This document shows, piece by piece, positions 53,682 through 63,166 of a stretch of DNA of 64,000 bases. Source of the stretch: an uncultured Leucobacter sp. (GTDB lineage Bacteria; Actinomycetota; Actinomycetes; Actinomycetales; Microbacteriaceae); assembly GCA_937967375.1 (NCBI GenBank), contig CALCJF010000033.1, positions 50,077 through 114,076 of the forward strand. Direction: 5' to 3'. The notes beneath the pieces were generated by a model, which searched no databases, was not told the DNA's origin, and saw only the letters and a program-made list of their open reading frames with translations. The position numbers and the translations under genes are program-made. Positions within the stretch are counted from its first letter, which is position 1; each line of letters starts with the position of its first letter.

Positions 53682-55565
53682 ATGAGTATGGGCCAGGGAG
53701 CACACGGCGGAGGCGGAGGCCGCGGGTCGCGCGTCAGCGGTGGGGACTTCGAGAAGCAGCGCGAGCTCAACAAGCAGGCGCCCCAGGTAGACCGCCTCGG
53801 TGCCCGCATCGCCGAACTCTTCACGCCCTACCGGCTGCAACTCGGCGTCATCGTCGTGCTCGTGCTCGTGTCGGCCGCGCTCGGCATTCTGCCTCCCCTG
53901 ATCACGCAGCGCGTCTTCGACGACGGGCTGTTTCCGCCCGCGGGCACCCCGAATATGCCCGTGCTGCTGTGGCTCGTGCTCGCAATGCTGCTGGTATTCG
54001 TCGTGAGCCAAGTGCTCGGCATCGTGCAGACGAGATTCACGGCGAGGGTCGGCAACCAGGTCATGGGCGACCTCAGGGTGAAGCTCTTCTCGCACCTTCA
54101 GTCTATGGAGCTCGGTTTCTTCACCCGAACGAAGACCGGTGTGATCCAGTCGCGCCTGCAGAACGACGTCGGGGGCGTCGCGAGCGTGCTCTCGAATACC
54201 GTGTCAAGCGTCATCGGCAATACCGTCACGGTGATCGCCGCGTTCGTCGCCATGCTGCTGCTGAGTTGGCAGCTCACGATCATCGCGCTGATACTGCTGC
54301 CGATCCTCGTCCTGGGGCAGAGAAAGGTCGGTCAGATCAGGGCTCGCATCGCGGGCGAAACCCAAGAGTCGCTGAGCGAGATGAGCGCAATTACGCAAGA
54401 AGCCCTCTCGGTTTCGGGGGTGCTGCTCGCGAAGACATACTCTCGTCAGCGCACCGAAACAGAGCGCTACGCCTCTGAGAACCGCAATCAGATCGAACTG
54501 CAGGTGCGGCAGGCCATGAGCGGGCAGCTGTTTTTCGGTGCCATTCAGATTTTCATGTCGGCCGTGCCTGCGATCGTCTACCTCGTCTCTGGCTGGCTCA
54601 TCGCTCGGGCGCAGGGCGAGGGCTTCGACGCGGGCATCACCGCCGGAACGATCGTTGCCTTCACGACGGTACAAGCCAGGCTGCTCTTCCCGATGATGGC
54701 GCTCATGCGCGTCGCGCTCGACCTGCAGACCTCGAAGGCCCTGTTCGCCCGCATCTTCGAATACCTCGACCTGCGCCCGGCGATCCTCGACGCCCCCGAT
54801 GCGCGCGAGCCATCCGACGAAGCCGGACAGGCTGGCCGCGTGCAGTTCGATCACGTTACCTTCCGCTACCCCGACGCCTCACTCGAGGCCAGGCCAACCC
54901 TGGATCAGGTGTCGTTCACGGTCGAGCCCGGCGAGTTCGTGGCCTTCGTGGGCGCTTCGGGGTCGGGCAAGACCACGATCGGCTCGCTGATCCCGCGCCT
55001 CTACGAAGCCACCGAGGGCACCGTGCGCTACGCGGGTGACGACGTGCGGTCGCTTCGCCAGGAGCCGCTCATGGATCGCATCGGAGTGGTCACACAAGAG
55101 CCCTATCTGTTTCACGCGACGATTGCCGAGAACCTGCGCTACGCGCTGCCCGGCGCGACGCAGCAACAGATCGAAGAGGCGGCGCGGCTCGCGAACATTC
55201 ACGACACGATCATGACGTTCGAAGACGGCTACGACACCGTCGTTGGCGAGCGCGGCTACCGGCTTTCGGGCGGTGAGAAGCAGAGGATCGCCATCGCGCG
55301 CGTGCTGCTCAAGAATCCGCGCGTGCTCGTGCTCGACGAGGCGACGAGCGCGCTCGACACCGTGAACGAGCGCATCGTGCAGCGCGCCCTCGACGACGCA
55401 CGCAGCGGTCGCACCACGATCGCGATCGCGCACCGGCTCTCGACCGTCGTCGATGCCGACCGCATCTACGTCGTGTCGGCTGGTCGCATCATCGAGCAGG
55501 GCACGCACGACGAGCTGCTCGAGTTCGACGGGGCCTACGCCGAACTGTACGCGCAGCAGAGCTGA
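53682..55565 (+). CDS. ABC exporter, fused permease-ATPase (MsbA/multidrug type)
   Basis: 627 residues. A Gly-rich head (about 1-25) precedes a six-helix ABC transporter transmembrane domain (about 45-340). The ATPase domain has Walker A GASGSGKT, signature LSGGEKQR, Walker B VLVLDEATSALD and the switch HRLSTV. It is a half-transporter that must dimerise, and no partner gene is adjacent, so a homodimer is likely. Export of a lipid, drug or peptide is possible. Confidence 0.92.
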   Translation: MSMGQGAHGGGGGRGSRVSGGDFEKQRELNKQAPQVDRLGARIAELFTPYRLQLGVIVVLVLVSAALGILPPLITQRVFDDGLFPPAGTPNMPVLLWLVLAMLLVFVVSQVLGIVQTRFTARVGNQVMGDLRVKLFSHLQSMELGFFTRTKTGVIQSRLQNDVGGVASVLSNTVSSVIGNTVTVIAAFVAMLLLSWQLTIIALILLPILVLGQRKVGQIRARIAGETQESLSEMSAITQEALSVSGVLLAKTYSRQRTETERYASENRNQIELQVRQAMSGQLFFGAIQIFMSAVPAIVYLVSGWLIARAQGEGFDAGITAGTIVAFTTVQARLLFPMMALMRVALDLQTSKALFARIFEYLDLRPAILDAPDAREPSDEAGQAGRVQFDHVTFRYPDASLEARPTLDQVSFTVEPGEFVAFVGASGSGKTTIGSLIPRLYEATEGTVRYAGDDVRSLRQEPLMDRIGVVTQEPYLFHATIAENLRYALPGATQQQIEEAARLANIHDTIMTFEDGYDTVVGERGYRLSGGEKQRIAIARVLLKNPRVLVLDEATSALDTVNERIVQRALDDARSGRTTIAIAHRLSTVVDADRIYVVSAGRIIEQGTHDELLEFDGAYAELYAQQS

Positions 55566-55611
55566 AAGATGCTCAGCAGGCCAGGTGCGTTCGGCTGCCG
55601 GGTCTGACTTA

Positions 55612-55701
55612 GCCGACGAACCTTACTTGGTTTCAGAACCGCACTTGGTCACCGAACCGCACTCGGTCACCGAACCTCACTCGGCCACCGAGCGCGCGAA
55701 G
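55612..55701. repeat. Degenerate 18-bp tandem repeat, five units
   Basis: Units of 18 bases of the form GTCACCGAACCGCACTCG run from 55612 to 55701. The last unit lies in the 3' end of the GNAT gene, and the next includes its stop codon. The outer copies are progressively diverged. Confidence 0.65.
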
Positions 55702-56180
55702 TAGACGCGGTCGAAGCCGTTCTCGTGGCGGCGGTCGAGCTCAACAAAACCGCGGCGCGGGTAGTACCTCAGATTCTCGGTCATCTTCGCGTTCGTGTAG
55801 AGGCGCACCTCGGCAAGCCCGAGTGCGCGCGCCTCGGCGTAGGCGTGCTCGAGCAACATGCCACCAATGCCGAACCCCTGGGCTTCGGGAGACACCGCGA
55901 TGTTCTCGATGAGCAGGTGGTCGGCGAATGCCTCGGTGACAATGAGGCCCAAAATCTCACCCTGGGTGGCTGATGACCCCGTGAGCGGTGGGGTGCGCCC
56001 GCTCACCCGCCGCGCCACGACCACGTGACCCGCCGCGATCGCGGCCCCGTAATCGGCGCCCATCGGTGCGGGCTCTTTGCCGATGCGCTCGATGTATGGG
56101 GCGTAGGCTGCACGCACGAGTGCGACGATGTTGGAGAGGTCGCCTGGCGCGGCCGGAGTGAGCTCAATCGACGGTTCCAT
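55677..56180 (-). CDS. GNAT family N-acetyltransferase
   Basis: 167 residues with the GNAT fold. The acetyl-CoA binding motif A is IENIAVSPEAQGFGIGGMLL, and motif B includes ENLRYYPRRGFVE. It transfers an acetyl group to an unknown amine. ATG 56180 is the start: CATACT lies 6 bases upstream and no ribosome site is seen, which suggests a leaderless mRNA. The stop codon and the last residues (RSVAE) are part of an 18-base tandem repeat that continues beyond the gene. Confidence 0.87.
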   Translation of the reverse strand: MEPSIELTPAAPGDLSNIVALVRAAYAPYIERIGKEPAPMGADYGAAIAAGHVVVARRVSGRTPPLTGSSATQGEILGLIVTEAFADHLLIENIAVSPEAQGFGIGGMLLEHAYAEARALGLAEVRLYTNAKMTENLRYYPRRGFVELDRRHENGFDRVYFARSVAE

Positions 56181-56186
56181 TGAGAC

Positions 56187-56192
56187 AGTATG
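56187..56192 (-). promoter_or_regulatory. -10-like hexamer, leaderless start of GNAT gene
   Basis: CATACT on the minus strand, ending 6 bases before ATG 56180. Confidence 0.35.
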
Positions 56193-56212
56193 CCCGCTGT
56201 CGCGCCGCTGTC

Positions 56213-56254
56213 GCTCCGCTGTCGCGCTCGTCCGCTCCGCTGTCGCGCTCGTCC
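56213..56254. repeat. Perfect 21-bp tandem duplication
   Basis: The unit GCTCCGCTGTCGCGCTCGTCC occurs twice head to tail (described here by position 56213-56233 and 56234-56254). Shorter CCGCTGTCGC fragments precede it from 56194. Confidence 0.75.
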
Positions 56255-56266
56255 ACTCTTCCGCGC

Positions 56267-56321
56267 AGGTGGGCAGTAGGTGTTGCCTCATCGCCGGCGA
56301 GACAACACCTACTGCCCACCT
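56267..56321. repeat. 19-bp inverted repeat upstream of alaA
   Basis: Perfect arms AGGTGGGCAGTAGGTGTTG and complement, with a 17-base loop that contains the smaller palindrome TCGCCGGCGA. It lies between the divergent GNAT and aminotransferase genes. Its arm loosely resembles the hairpin arm at 50973. Confidence 0.65.
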
Positions 56322-56379
56322 CCCGCCCGCGAGCCAGCGCAGGGAATGCAGACGCGGCGTCGTCGCTGGGAGTAAAATC

Positions 56380-57612
56380 TTGCTCGTGCGCCAAATTACC
56401 CAATCGAGCAAGCTCGCGGGCGTTCGCTACGACGTACGCGGCCCCATTCTGCAAGAGGCGGAGCGTCTCGAGCGCGAAGGCCATCGCATTCTGAAGCTCA
56501 ACATCGGCAATCCGGCGCCCTTCGACTTCGAGGCCCCGCCCGAGATTGTCGAGGCGCTGCGTCGGGCGCTGCCCGAGGCGCAGGGATACAGCGACTCCCG
56601 CGGCATTCTGCCGGCGCGCGAGGCGGTGGCCAGGCACTACACCGAGTTGGGCGTCACCGACGTCAGCCCCGCCGACGTGCTCATCGGCAACGGCGTGAGC
56701 GAGCTCATCTCGCTCGTGCTGCAGGCCCTCGTGAGCCCGGGCGATGAGATCCTGGTGCCCGCGCCCGACTACCCGCTCTGGACAGCGCAGGTGACGCTCT
56801 CTGGCGGCCGACCCGTGCATTACCCCTGCGACGAGCAGAACGGCTGGATGCCCGACCTCGCCGCCATCGAAGAGCTCGTGACCGAGCGCACGAAGGGCAT
56901 CGTGCTGATCAACCCCAATAACCCCACGGGTGCGGTGTATTCGGCCGAGCTCGTGCGCGGCTTCGCGGCGCTCGCCGAGCGGCACGGCCTCGTGCTGATG
57001 GCAGACGAGATCTACGACCACATTTTGTATGACGGTGCGACGCACGAGCACGCAGCGCTGCACGCGACCGAAACCCTGTGCCTCACTTTCAGTGGCCTCT
57101 CGAAGGTGCAGCGGGTCGCCGGGTATCGCTCGGGCTGGGTGCTTGCTTCGGGCGATAGAGGGATCGCGGCCGACTTTCTCGAGGGCCTCACTCTGCTCGC
57201 GAACATGCGCATGTGCGCCAACGTGCCAGGGCAGCATGCGATCTCGGTCGCGCTCTCACCCGAGTCGAACTGGTCGGGCATTGCCGAGCTCTGCCTGCCG
57301 GGCGGCCGGTTGCGCGAGCAGCGCGACACCGCGCATTCGCTGCTCACTGCGATCCCCGGCGTGAGCTGCGCGCTGCCCGGCGGTGCCATGTATCTGTTTC
57401 CGAGGCTCGATCCCGAGCACTATCCGATCGCCGACGATCAACGCTTTGTGATCGAGCTGCTGCGTGCCACACACGTCATGGTGACGAATGGGCGCGGCTT
57501 CAACCTGCCGACGCCAGACCACCTGCGGTTCGTGACGCTGCCGACGGTGCCGGTGTTGACCGAGGCCATTGGGCGCATCGCCGGGTACCTCGACACGCTT
57601 CGCGTCGACTGA
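56380..57612 (+). CDS. alaA: Aminotransferase class I/II, AlaA-like (pyruvate-glutamate)
   Basis: 410 residues of the PLP-dependent fold type I. The N-terminus QSSKLAGVRYDVRGPIL and LKLNIGNPAPFDFEAP are characteristic of AlaA alanine aminotransferases. The active site has NPNNPTGAVY and the PLP lysine in FSGLSKVQRVAGYRSGW. An open frame extends to 56128 but is not conserved; TTG 56380 with GGGAG 7 bases upstream is chosen, with GTG 56386 as alternative. It makes alanine from pyruvate and glutamate. Confidence 0.9.
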   Translation: MLVRQITQSSKLAGVRYDVRGPILQEAERLEREGHRILKLNIGNPAPFDFEAPPEIVEALRRALPEAQGYSDSRGILPAREAVARHYTELGVTDVSPADVLIGNGVSELISLVLQALVSPGDEILVPAPDYPLWTAQVTLSGGRPVHYPCDEQNGWMPDLAAIEELVTERTKGIVLINPNNPTGAVYSAELVRGFAALAERHGLVLMADEIYDHILYDGATHEHAALHATETLCLTFSGLSKVQRVAGYRSGWVLASGDRGIAADFLEGLTLLANMRMCANVPGQHAISVALSPESNWSGIAELCLPGGRLREQRDTAHSLLTAIPGVSCALPGGAMYLFPRLDPEHYPIADDQRFVIELLRATHVMVTNGRGFNLPTPDHLRFVTLPTVPVLTEAIGRIAGYLDTLRVD

Positions 57613-57656
57613 GGTGCGAAGTGGCTGGAGCCGCAGACCTGCCCCATGGATTTAAG

Positions 57657-57679
57657 AGCGATGCCTCACAGGCATCGCT
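57657..57679 (+). terminator. Short hairpin after alaA
   Basis: AGCGATGCCT-CAC-AGGCATCGCT: perfect 10-bp stem with a 3-base loop, 44 bases past the aminotransferase stop and ahead of the peptide transporter operon. Confidence 0.6.
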
Positions 57680-57771
57680 TCCATAGGACATTGATATTTG
57701 AAATGCAACATCGGTCTTCCCTAATCTGAACGTAGTCCGCCAACGGCGGCGGCTCACATTCGGAGGATGAC

Positions 57772-59382
57772 ATGAAAACCATCAGGCCAAGGCTGCGGAG
57801 ATCCGCGGCCATCATCGCGTTCGCCGCCGCGAGCGCGCTCGCGCTCTCGGCGTGCACCGCCGGCGGCAGCGCGGGAGGCAATTCTGACGCGCCGAAGGTG
57901 CTCTCGGTCGCGTCGTCCGCATCGGTCACCACGTGGGATCCGGTGCGTTCGTTCTCGACCGAAGCTTTCTACATGGGCAACGTCTACGAAACGCTGCTCA
58001 TGAAGAACCCAGAGGGGGCGAGCGAGGAATTCACCCCGGGCCTCGCAAAGGAGTGGTCGGTCAGCGAAGATGGCACTGCCTGGACTTTCGAGCTGCAGGA
58101 GGGCGCCACGTTCCACAGCGGCGAGCCCGTAGACTCGGCCGCGGTGAAGGCAAGCATCGAGGCCGCCGCAGAGTACGGCGGCGCTTCGTTCATCTGGGCT
58201 CCGCTCGAGTCGATCGACACCCCAGACGACAAGACCGTCGTTCTGAACCTCAGCTATGCAGCGCCGGCAGACCTGATCGCTGCCGCGACCTACGGTGCCT
58301 GGATCGTCGAACCTTCGGCGCTCGAGGCCTCGAAAGATGACGAGACCTACTTCGAAGAGGGCATCGACGCGGGGTCAGGGCCCTACACGATCGATTCGTA
58401 CAAGCCGGGCTCCGAGGTGGTGTTGAAGGCGGCCGAGGGATATTGGAATGCCAGCAACACCCCGTTCTACAGCACCGTCAGCGTGCAGATCACGCCCGAT
58501 GCGGTGACCGCGCAGCAGATGCTGACCTCTGGAGAGGTAGATCTGGCTACGAACGTTCCGCTCGAGAACGTGCAGGATGTGGCCGACCAGATCGGTGCCG
58601 AGGTGCGCACCGGCAACTCGCCGAACAACTTCGTCGGGTTCTTCAACACGCTTCGCCCGCCGCTCGATAACCCGAAGGTGCGTCAGGCCCTCAGCTACGC
58701 GATTCCTTATGAAGACATCATCGAGGTTGGCGCTTATGGGTTTGCGACGCAGTCGCACGGGCCCGCACCAAAGGGTATCTTCCCCTATTCGGAAGACGTG
58801 CCGCAGTACGAGTACGACCTCGAGAAGGCAAAGCAGTTGCTCGCAGAAGCAGGCGTCACAGAGGGCCTCGAACTTGAGCTCACCTATTCGTCTGAGAACC
58901 CCAACTCGACGCGCTTTGCGCCGCTGATCAAAGACTCCTTTGCCAAGATCGGCGTGAACGTCAACGTGAAGGGCATGCTCTGGGCAGACCAGTGGGCAGC
59001 GGCGCGCGACAACCCCGCCGAGGCGCAGGACATGTTTGTCGTGCTCTACTGGCCGACCTACAGCGACGCTGGCGTCGACAACCTCTCGGCACTCTTCGGC
59101 TCGTGGAACGGAACGGACAAGCCGTTCTTCAACCTGAGCTACTGGAACAGCCCCGAGTACGACGCTCTGCTCGCCGAGGCCGCACCGCTCACCGGTAGCG
59201 ACCGCGAGGCGGCGCAGGCAAAGTACGAGGAGGCGATGGACCTGCTCGTTGATCAGGCGCCGGGCTTCTTCCTCTACGACCAGCAGGCCGTGCAGATCGT
59301 GCCGTCGGGGCTCGAGATCGCGCCCTACAACGAGAACTATCCGTTCACGACATTCTTCGCCAGCATTAAACCGACGGCGTAA
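57772..59382 (+). CDS. Oligopeptide ABC transporter substrate-binding lipoprotein (SBP family 5)
   Basis: 536 residues. The signal ends ALSAC with the lipidated Cys near residue 28. Mature SBP_bac_5 features include WTFELQEGATFHSG and the late YNENYPF. CGGAGGATGAC precedes ATG 57772. It is the first gene of a six-gene operon (SBP, two permeases, two ATPases, serine hydrolase). The binding-pocket substrate cannot be predicted. Confidence 0.92.
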   Translation: MKTIRPRLRRSAAIIAFAAASALALSACTAGGSAGGNSDAPKVLSVASSASVTTWDPVRSFSTEAFYMGNVYETLLMKNPEGASEEFTPGLAKEWSVSEDGTAWTFELQEGATFHSGEPVDSAAVKASIEAAAEYGGASFIWAPLESIDTPDDKTVVLNLSYAAPADLIAAATYGAWIVEPSALEASKDDETYFEEGIDAGSGPYTIDSYKPGSEVVLKAAEGYWNASNTPFYSTVSVQITPDAVTAQQMLTSGEVDLATNVPLENVQDVADQIGAEVRTGNSPNNFVGFFNTLRPPLDNPKVRQALSYAIPYEDIIEVGAYGFATQSHGPAPKGIFPYSEDVPQYEYDLEKAKQLLAEAGVTEGLELELTYSSENPNSTRFAPLIKDSFAKIGVNVNVKGMLWADQWAAARDNPAEAQDMFVVLYWPTYSDAGVDNLSALFGSWNGTDKPFFNLSYWNSPEYDALLAEAAPLTGSDREAAQAKYEEAMDLLVDQAPGFFLYDQQAVQIVPSGLEIAPYNENYPFTTFFASIKPTA

Positions 59383-59458
59383 CTGTCACTGTGCGTGGGG
59401 GCCGATCTGGGTGGCCCCCACGCAGCCTCCCGCCCGTTCCCAATGAGGAGAACCCGCT

Positions 59459-60490
59459 ATGTGGCGTTTCATCGCCTCGCGTTTGGCGAGTGCCCTGCTC
59501 GTGTTGCTCGTGCTCACGATCGTGGTATTCGTGCTTACGCGCATCATCCCCTCCGACCCCGCGAGCGTGTTCGCCGGGCCGAAGGCGCCACCAGAAGAAC
59601 TCGACAGAATTCGAGAACGGCTTGGCTTCGACCGGCCACTGATTGTGCAGTACTTCTCGCAGCTGGGCGGGCTGCTCACCGGTGACTGGGGCACCTCGCT
59701 CGTCACTCGACGCCCAGTGCTCGCCGAGTTCGCGACCCGCCTGCCAGCGACCCTCGAGCTGCTGCTCTCGGCGATCGCCTTCGCCCTCATCGCGGGCGTG
59801 GTGCTCGGGGTGATCGCGACGAAACGCCCAGGCAAGTTCGTCGACGGCCTCGTGCGATTCCTCTCGATCGGCGGCATCTCGATGCCCGCGTTCTGGCTCG
59901 GGCTGCTGCTGCAGATTCTCTTCGTGAATCGCCTCGGGCTGCTGCCCGCCACCGGCCAGTTCAGCCGCGATCTTGAGTTCATCAGCCCCATCACCCCTGT
60001 CACGCATTTCCCGATGCTCGACAGCCTCATCACAGGCAACTGGGTCGCTTGGTCCGACGGGCTGGCGCACCTGATTCTGCCGATGCTGACACTCGCCGCA
60101 TACCCGATGGGCCTCATCGCCAGAATGACCCGCGCGTCGATGCTCGAGGTGCAGGGGCAGGACTACATCTTCACCGCAAACGCATACGGGCTCGGCGAGC
60201 GCATGATCCGCTGGCGCCTGGCGCTCAAGAACGCGATCTCGCCCACCCTCACCGTGGCGGGACTCTCGGCGGCGTACGCGCTGACGGGCACATTCTTCGT
60301 CGAGGTGGTCTTCAACTGGCCAGGCATCGGTCACTTCGCGGTGACCGCCATGACCCAGGTCGACTACCCCGTGATCATCGCCATCACGCTGCTCGGGGCC
60401 GGTGGCTACCTCATCGCCAACCTGATCGTCGACATCGCCCAGGCGAAGGTCGACCCGCGCGTGCGTCTCGGAGAGGAGGGTGCGGCATGA
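59459..60490 (+). CDS. Oligopeptide ABC transporter permease, DppB-type
   Basis: 343 residues with the DppB N-terminus (MWRFIASRLASALLVLL) and IIPSDPASVFAGPKAP. The coupling loop DYIFTANAYGLGERMIRW is intact. AGGAGAA precedes ATG 59459. It ends in an ATGA overlap with the DppC-like gene. Confidence 0.93.
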   Translation: MWRFIASRLASALLVLLVLTIVVFVLTRIIPSDPASVFAGPKAPPEELDRIRERLGFDRPLIVQYFSQLGGLLTGDWGTSLVTRRPVLAEFATRLPATLELLLSAIAFALIAGVVLGVIATKRPGKFVDGLVRFLSIGGISMPAFWLGLLLQILFVNRLGLLPATGQFSRDLEFISPITPVTHFPMLDSLITGNWVAWSDGLAHLILPMLTLAAYPMGLIARMTRASMLEVQGQDYIFTANAYGLGERMIRWRLALKNAISPTLTVAGLSAAYALTGTFFVEVVFNWPGIGHFAVTAMTQVDYPVIIAITLLGAGGYLIANLIVDIAQAKVDPRVRLGEEGAA

Positions 60491-61395
60491 TCGACCCACT
60501 GCTCACCACATCGACAAAGCTCCCTGACTTCGCCCCGATGGAGCAGGGCTTCCTCGCGCGAACCAAGCGGGTGTTCACGAAGGATCGCCTCGCCCTCATC
60601 GGCGCCGCTCTCATTGTGCTGATGCTGATCCTCGCCGCATTCGGGCAGTGGATCGCACCGTACCCGAGCGAGGGGCTCGGCGTGACCAACGTGGGGCAGC
60701 GCAACCTGCCTCCAAGCGGCGCGAACTGGTTCGGCACCGATCAGTTGGGGCGCGACGTGCTGAGCCGCATCATCATGGGCGCTCGGCCGGCGCTCGCGGT
60801 CGCGCTCACCGTCGTGGCGCTCGCCGCCTTGATCGGCATTCCGCTCGGCGCCATCGCGGGCTACCGCGGCGGCTGGCTCGACAACCTACTGATGCGCATC
60901 ACCGAGATCTTTCAGGCGTTTCCGCCGCTGCTGCTCGCGATGGTCATCGTCGCAGTGCTCGGCCCGAGCCTGATGAACGCGGGCATCGCCCTCGCGATCT
61001 CGTGGTGGCCCTGGTACGCCCGGCTCATTCGCGCCGAGGCAAGGTCGCTGCGCGAGCGGCCCTACGTCGAGGCGGCGAGATCGAGCGGTGTGCCGGTGTG
61101 GCGCATCATTCCGCGGCATATTCTGCGCAACGCGATGACGCCGGTGCTCATTCAGGCGACCGTCGACATCGGCACCGTCGTGCTCGCGGCCGGCTCGCTC
61201 GCGTTCATCGGCCTTGGTGCCCAGCCTCCCGAGCCCGACTGGGGTCTCATGGTCTCAGAGGGTCGCGGCTCGATCTTCACCTACTGGTGGGTGTCTACAT
61301 TCCCAGGTCTCGCGATCTTCATCACTGTGCTCGGCTTCAACCTGCTCGGTGACTCGCTGCGAGACCTGCTCGACCCGAGGCAGGTGAAACGATGA
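60487..61395 (+). CDS. Oligopeptide ABC transporter permease, DppC-type
   Basis: 302 residues. The conserved NWFGTDQLGRDVLSRIIMG and the loop VEAARSSGVPVWRIIPRHIL identify DppC. A longer frame begins at 60049, but ATG 60487 overlaps the DppB stop by four bases and has GAGGAGGG upstream. It also overlaps the next ATPase gene by four bases. Confidence 0.93.
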   Translation: MIDPLLTTSTKLPDFAPMEQGFLARTKRVFTKDRLALIGAALIVLMLILAAFGQWIAPYPSEGLGVTNVGQRNLPPSGANWFGTDQLGRDVLSRIIMGARPALAVALTVVALAALIGIPLGAIAGYRGGWLDNLLMRITEIFQAFPPLLLAMVIVAVLGPSLMNAGIALAISWWPWYARLIRAEARSLRERPYVEAARSSGVPVWRIIPRHILRNAMTPVLIQATVDIGTVVLAAGSLAFIGLGAQPPEPDWGLMVSEGRGSIFTYWWVSTFPGLAIFITVLGFNLLGDSLRDLLDPRQVKR

Positions 61396-62390
61396 GCAAG
61401 CTGCTCGAAATCGAAGACCTCACGCTTGAGTTCAGTGAGCGCGGCGAGGTCACGAACCGCCCGTTGCGGGGCGTGACCCTCGAGATCGCCGAAGGCGAGA
61501 TCCTCGGCGTCGTCGGCGAAACCGGCTGCGGCAAGAGCCTGACGGGCCTCGCAACCCTCGGGCTGCTCCCGACGGGCGCGACTCCCGGCGGCCGCATTCT
61601 GATCGACGGCGAAGAGCAGCGGCTCGGTTCGCCCTCGAAGCTGCGCGGCAACGCGATCTCGATCGTCTTCCAGAACCCGGGCACTGCGTTCAACCCGCTG
61701 TTCACGCTCGGGCGGCAGATGCAAGACGTGCTGGCTCGGCACAAGGGCCTCTCGAGAAAGCAGCGCACACAGCGCAGGCAGCACATTCTCGGTTACCTCG
61801 AGCAGGTCGGGTTGCCCGACCCAGAGCGCGTCTACGACAGCTATGCGCACGAGCTCTCGGGCGGCATGCTGCAGCGTGCGATGATCGCCATGGCGCTCGT
61901 GTGCGAACCGCGCCTGCTGATCCTCGACGAGCCGACAACCGCACTCGACGTGACCGTTGCGAAGCAGATTCTCGACCTCGTGCTCTCATTGCGCGACCGC
62001 TTCGGCTTCGGCGTCATGCTCATCACCCACAATCTCGGCGTGGTGCGCGAGGTGTGCGATCGAGTCGCCGTGCTCTACGCCGGTCGTGTCATCGAAACCG
62101 GCTCGACATCGCAGGTGCTCTCGCGGCCGGCACACCCCTACACGCGAGGACTGCTGAACGCACTGCCCGCCAGGCACCGGCAGGGCGAACAGCTCGAGGC
62201 GATCACGGGCCAGGTGCCGGCGCGACTGGTCGACGTCGAGGGATGCGTGTTCGCGGCACGGTGCCCGATCGCTGTTGAGCGATGCCTCACCGTGGATCCT
62301 CAGCCCGTGCGAGTGCCCGGTCAGCTGGGCGAGGGCGCCGAGCACGTCGCGGCGTGCATCCGCGTTGCAGAGCTGGAGGTGGCGCGATGA
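61392..62390 (+). CDS. Oligopeptide ABC transporter ATPase, DppD-type
   Basis: 332 residues: Walker A GETGCGKS, signature LSGGMLQR, Walker B LLILDEPTTALD. The C-terminal oligopeptide/dipeptide extension has the family Cys cluster (Cys in EGCVFAARCPIAVERC), which binds an iron-sulfur cluster in some homologues. It overlaps the DppC stop and the DppF start by four bases each. Confidence 0.93.
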   Translation: MSKLLEIEDLTLEFSERGEVTNRPLRGVTLEIAEGEILGVVGETGCGKSLTGLATLGLLPTGATPGGRILIDGEEQRLGSPSKLRGNAISIVFQNPGTAFNPLFTLGRQMQDVLARHKGLSRKQRTQRRQHILGYLEQVGLPDPERVYDSYAHELSGGMLQRAMIAMALVCEPRLLILDEPTTALDVTVAKQILDLVLSLRDRFGFGVMLITHNLGVVREVCDRVAVLYAGRVIETGSTSQVLSRPAHPYTRGLLNALPARHRQGEQLEAITGQVPARLVDVEGCVFAARCPIAVERCLTVDPQPVRVPGQLGEGAEHVAACIRVAELEVAR

Positions 62391-63166
62391 GCGCGGTGCT
62401 CGAAGTCGAGAACATGGTGAAGGTGTTTCGCGCGCGCGGCCGTGAGGTGCGTGCCGTCGACGACGTCAGTTTTAGCGTGCGCGAGGGGCGCACCTTCGGG
62501 CTCGTTGGCGAGTCTGGTTCGGGCAAGTCGACGGTTGCGCGCTGCGCTCTGCGATTGATCGAACCGACATCGGGGGTCAGCAGGGTTTCGGGCGAGGATC
62601 TCGGGGCCCTTGGTCGCCGCCAGCTTCGTGAGAAACGCCGCGCGTTCGGCATGGTGTTTCAGAACCCCGTCGCCGCGCTCAATCCACGCATGTCGATTCG
62701 AGATTCGATCGCCGAGCCGTTGCGCACGCACACACGCATGGGCGCGAAAGAGCTTGACGCGAGGGTGCTCGAGTTGCTCGACGAGGTCGGGCTGAGTCGA
62801 AGCCACGCGTCGCGACTGCCGCACCAGCTCTCGGGTGGCCAGTGTCAGCGAGTCGGCATCGCCCGGGCGCTCTCGACCAGGCCGAAGCTGCTGGTGCTCG
62901 ATGAGCCGACGAGTGCGCTCGACGTGTCGGTGCAGGCGCAGGTGTTGAACCTGCTGCAGCAGCTTCGCGACGAGCATCAGCTCAGCTACCTGCTGATTTC
63001 GCACGACCTCGACGTCGTGCGCTACATGAGCGAGGACGCCGGGGTGATGCGTCGCGGCCAGCTCGTCGAGGTCGGCCCAGCGAGCGAGGTGCTTGTCGCG
63101 CCGCGCGAGGAGTACACGAAGCAGCTGCTCGCGTCGATGCCGCAGCCTCCGGGGGCAGTGGCGTGA
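62387..63166 (+). CDS. Oligopeptide ABC transporter ATPase, DppF-type
   Basis: 259 residues, shorter than many DppF proteins because the C-terminal extension is missing (ends shortly after EYTKQLLASMPQPPG). Walker A GESGSGKS, signature LSGGQCQR and Walker B LVLDEPTSALD are intact. ATG 62387 overlaps the DppD stop; upstream residues in the open frame from 62282 are not conserved. It overlaps the next gene by four bases. Confidence 0.92.
   Translation: MSAVLEVENMVKVFRARGREVRAVDDVSFSVREGRTFGLVGESGSGKSTVARCALRLIEPTSGVSRVSGEDLGALGRRQLREKRRAFGMVFQNPVAALNPRMSIRDSIAEPLRTHTRMGAKELDARVLELLDEVGLSRSHASRLPHQLSGGQCQRVGIARALSTRPKLLVLDEPTSALDVSVQAQVLNLLQQLRDEHQLSYLLISHDLDVVRYMSEDAGVMRRGQLVEVGPASEVLVAPREEYTKQLLASMPQPPGAVA

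Noticed and set aside
55453..55704. Open frame reading through the 18-bp repeats as EPH-type hexapeptides
   Set aside because: It overlaps the end of the ABC exporter in another frame, lacks a ribosome site and has no conserved part; treated as a DNA repeat instead.
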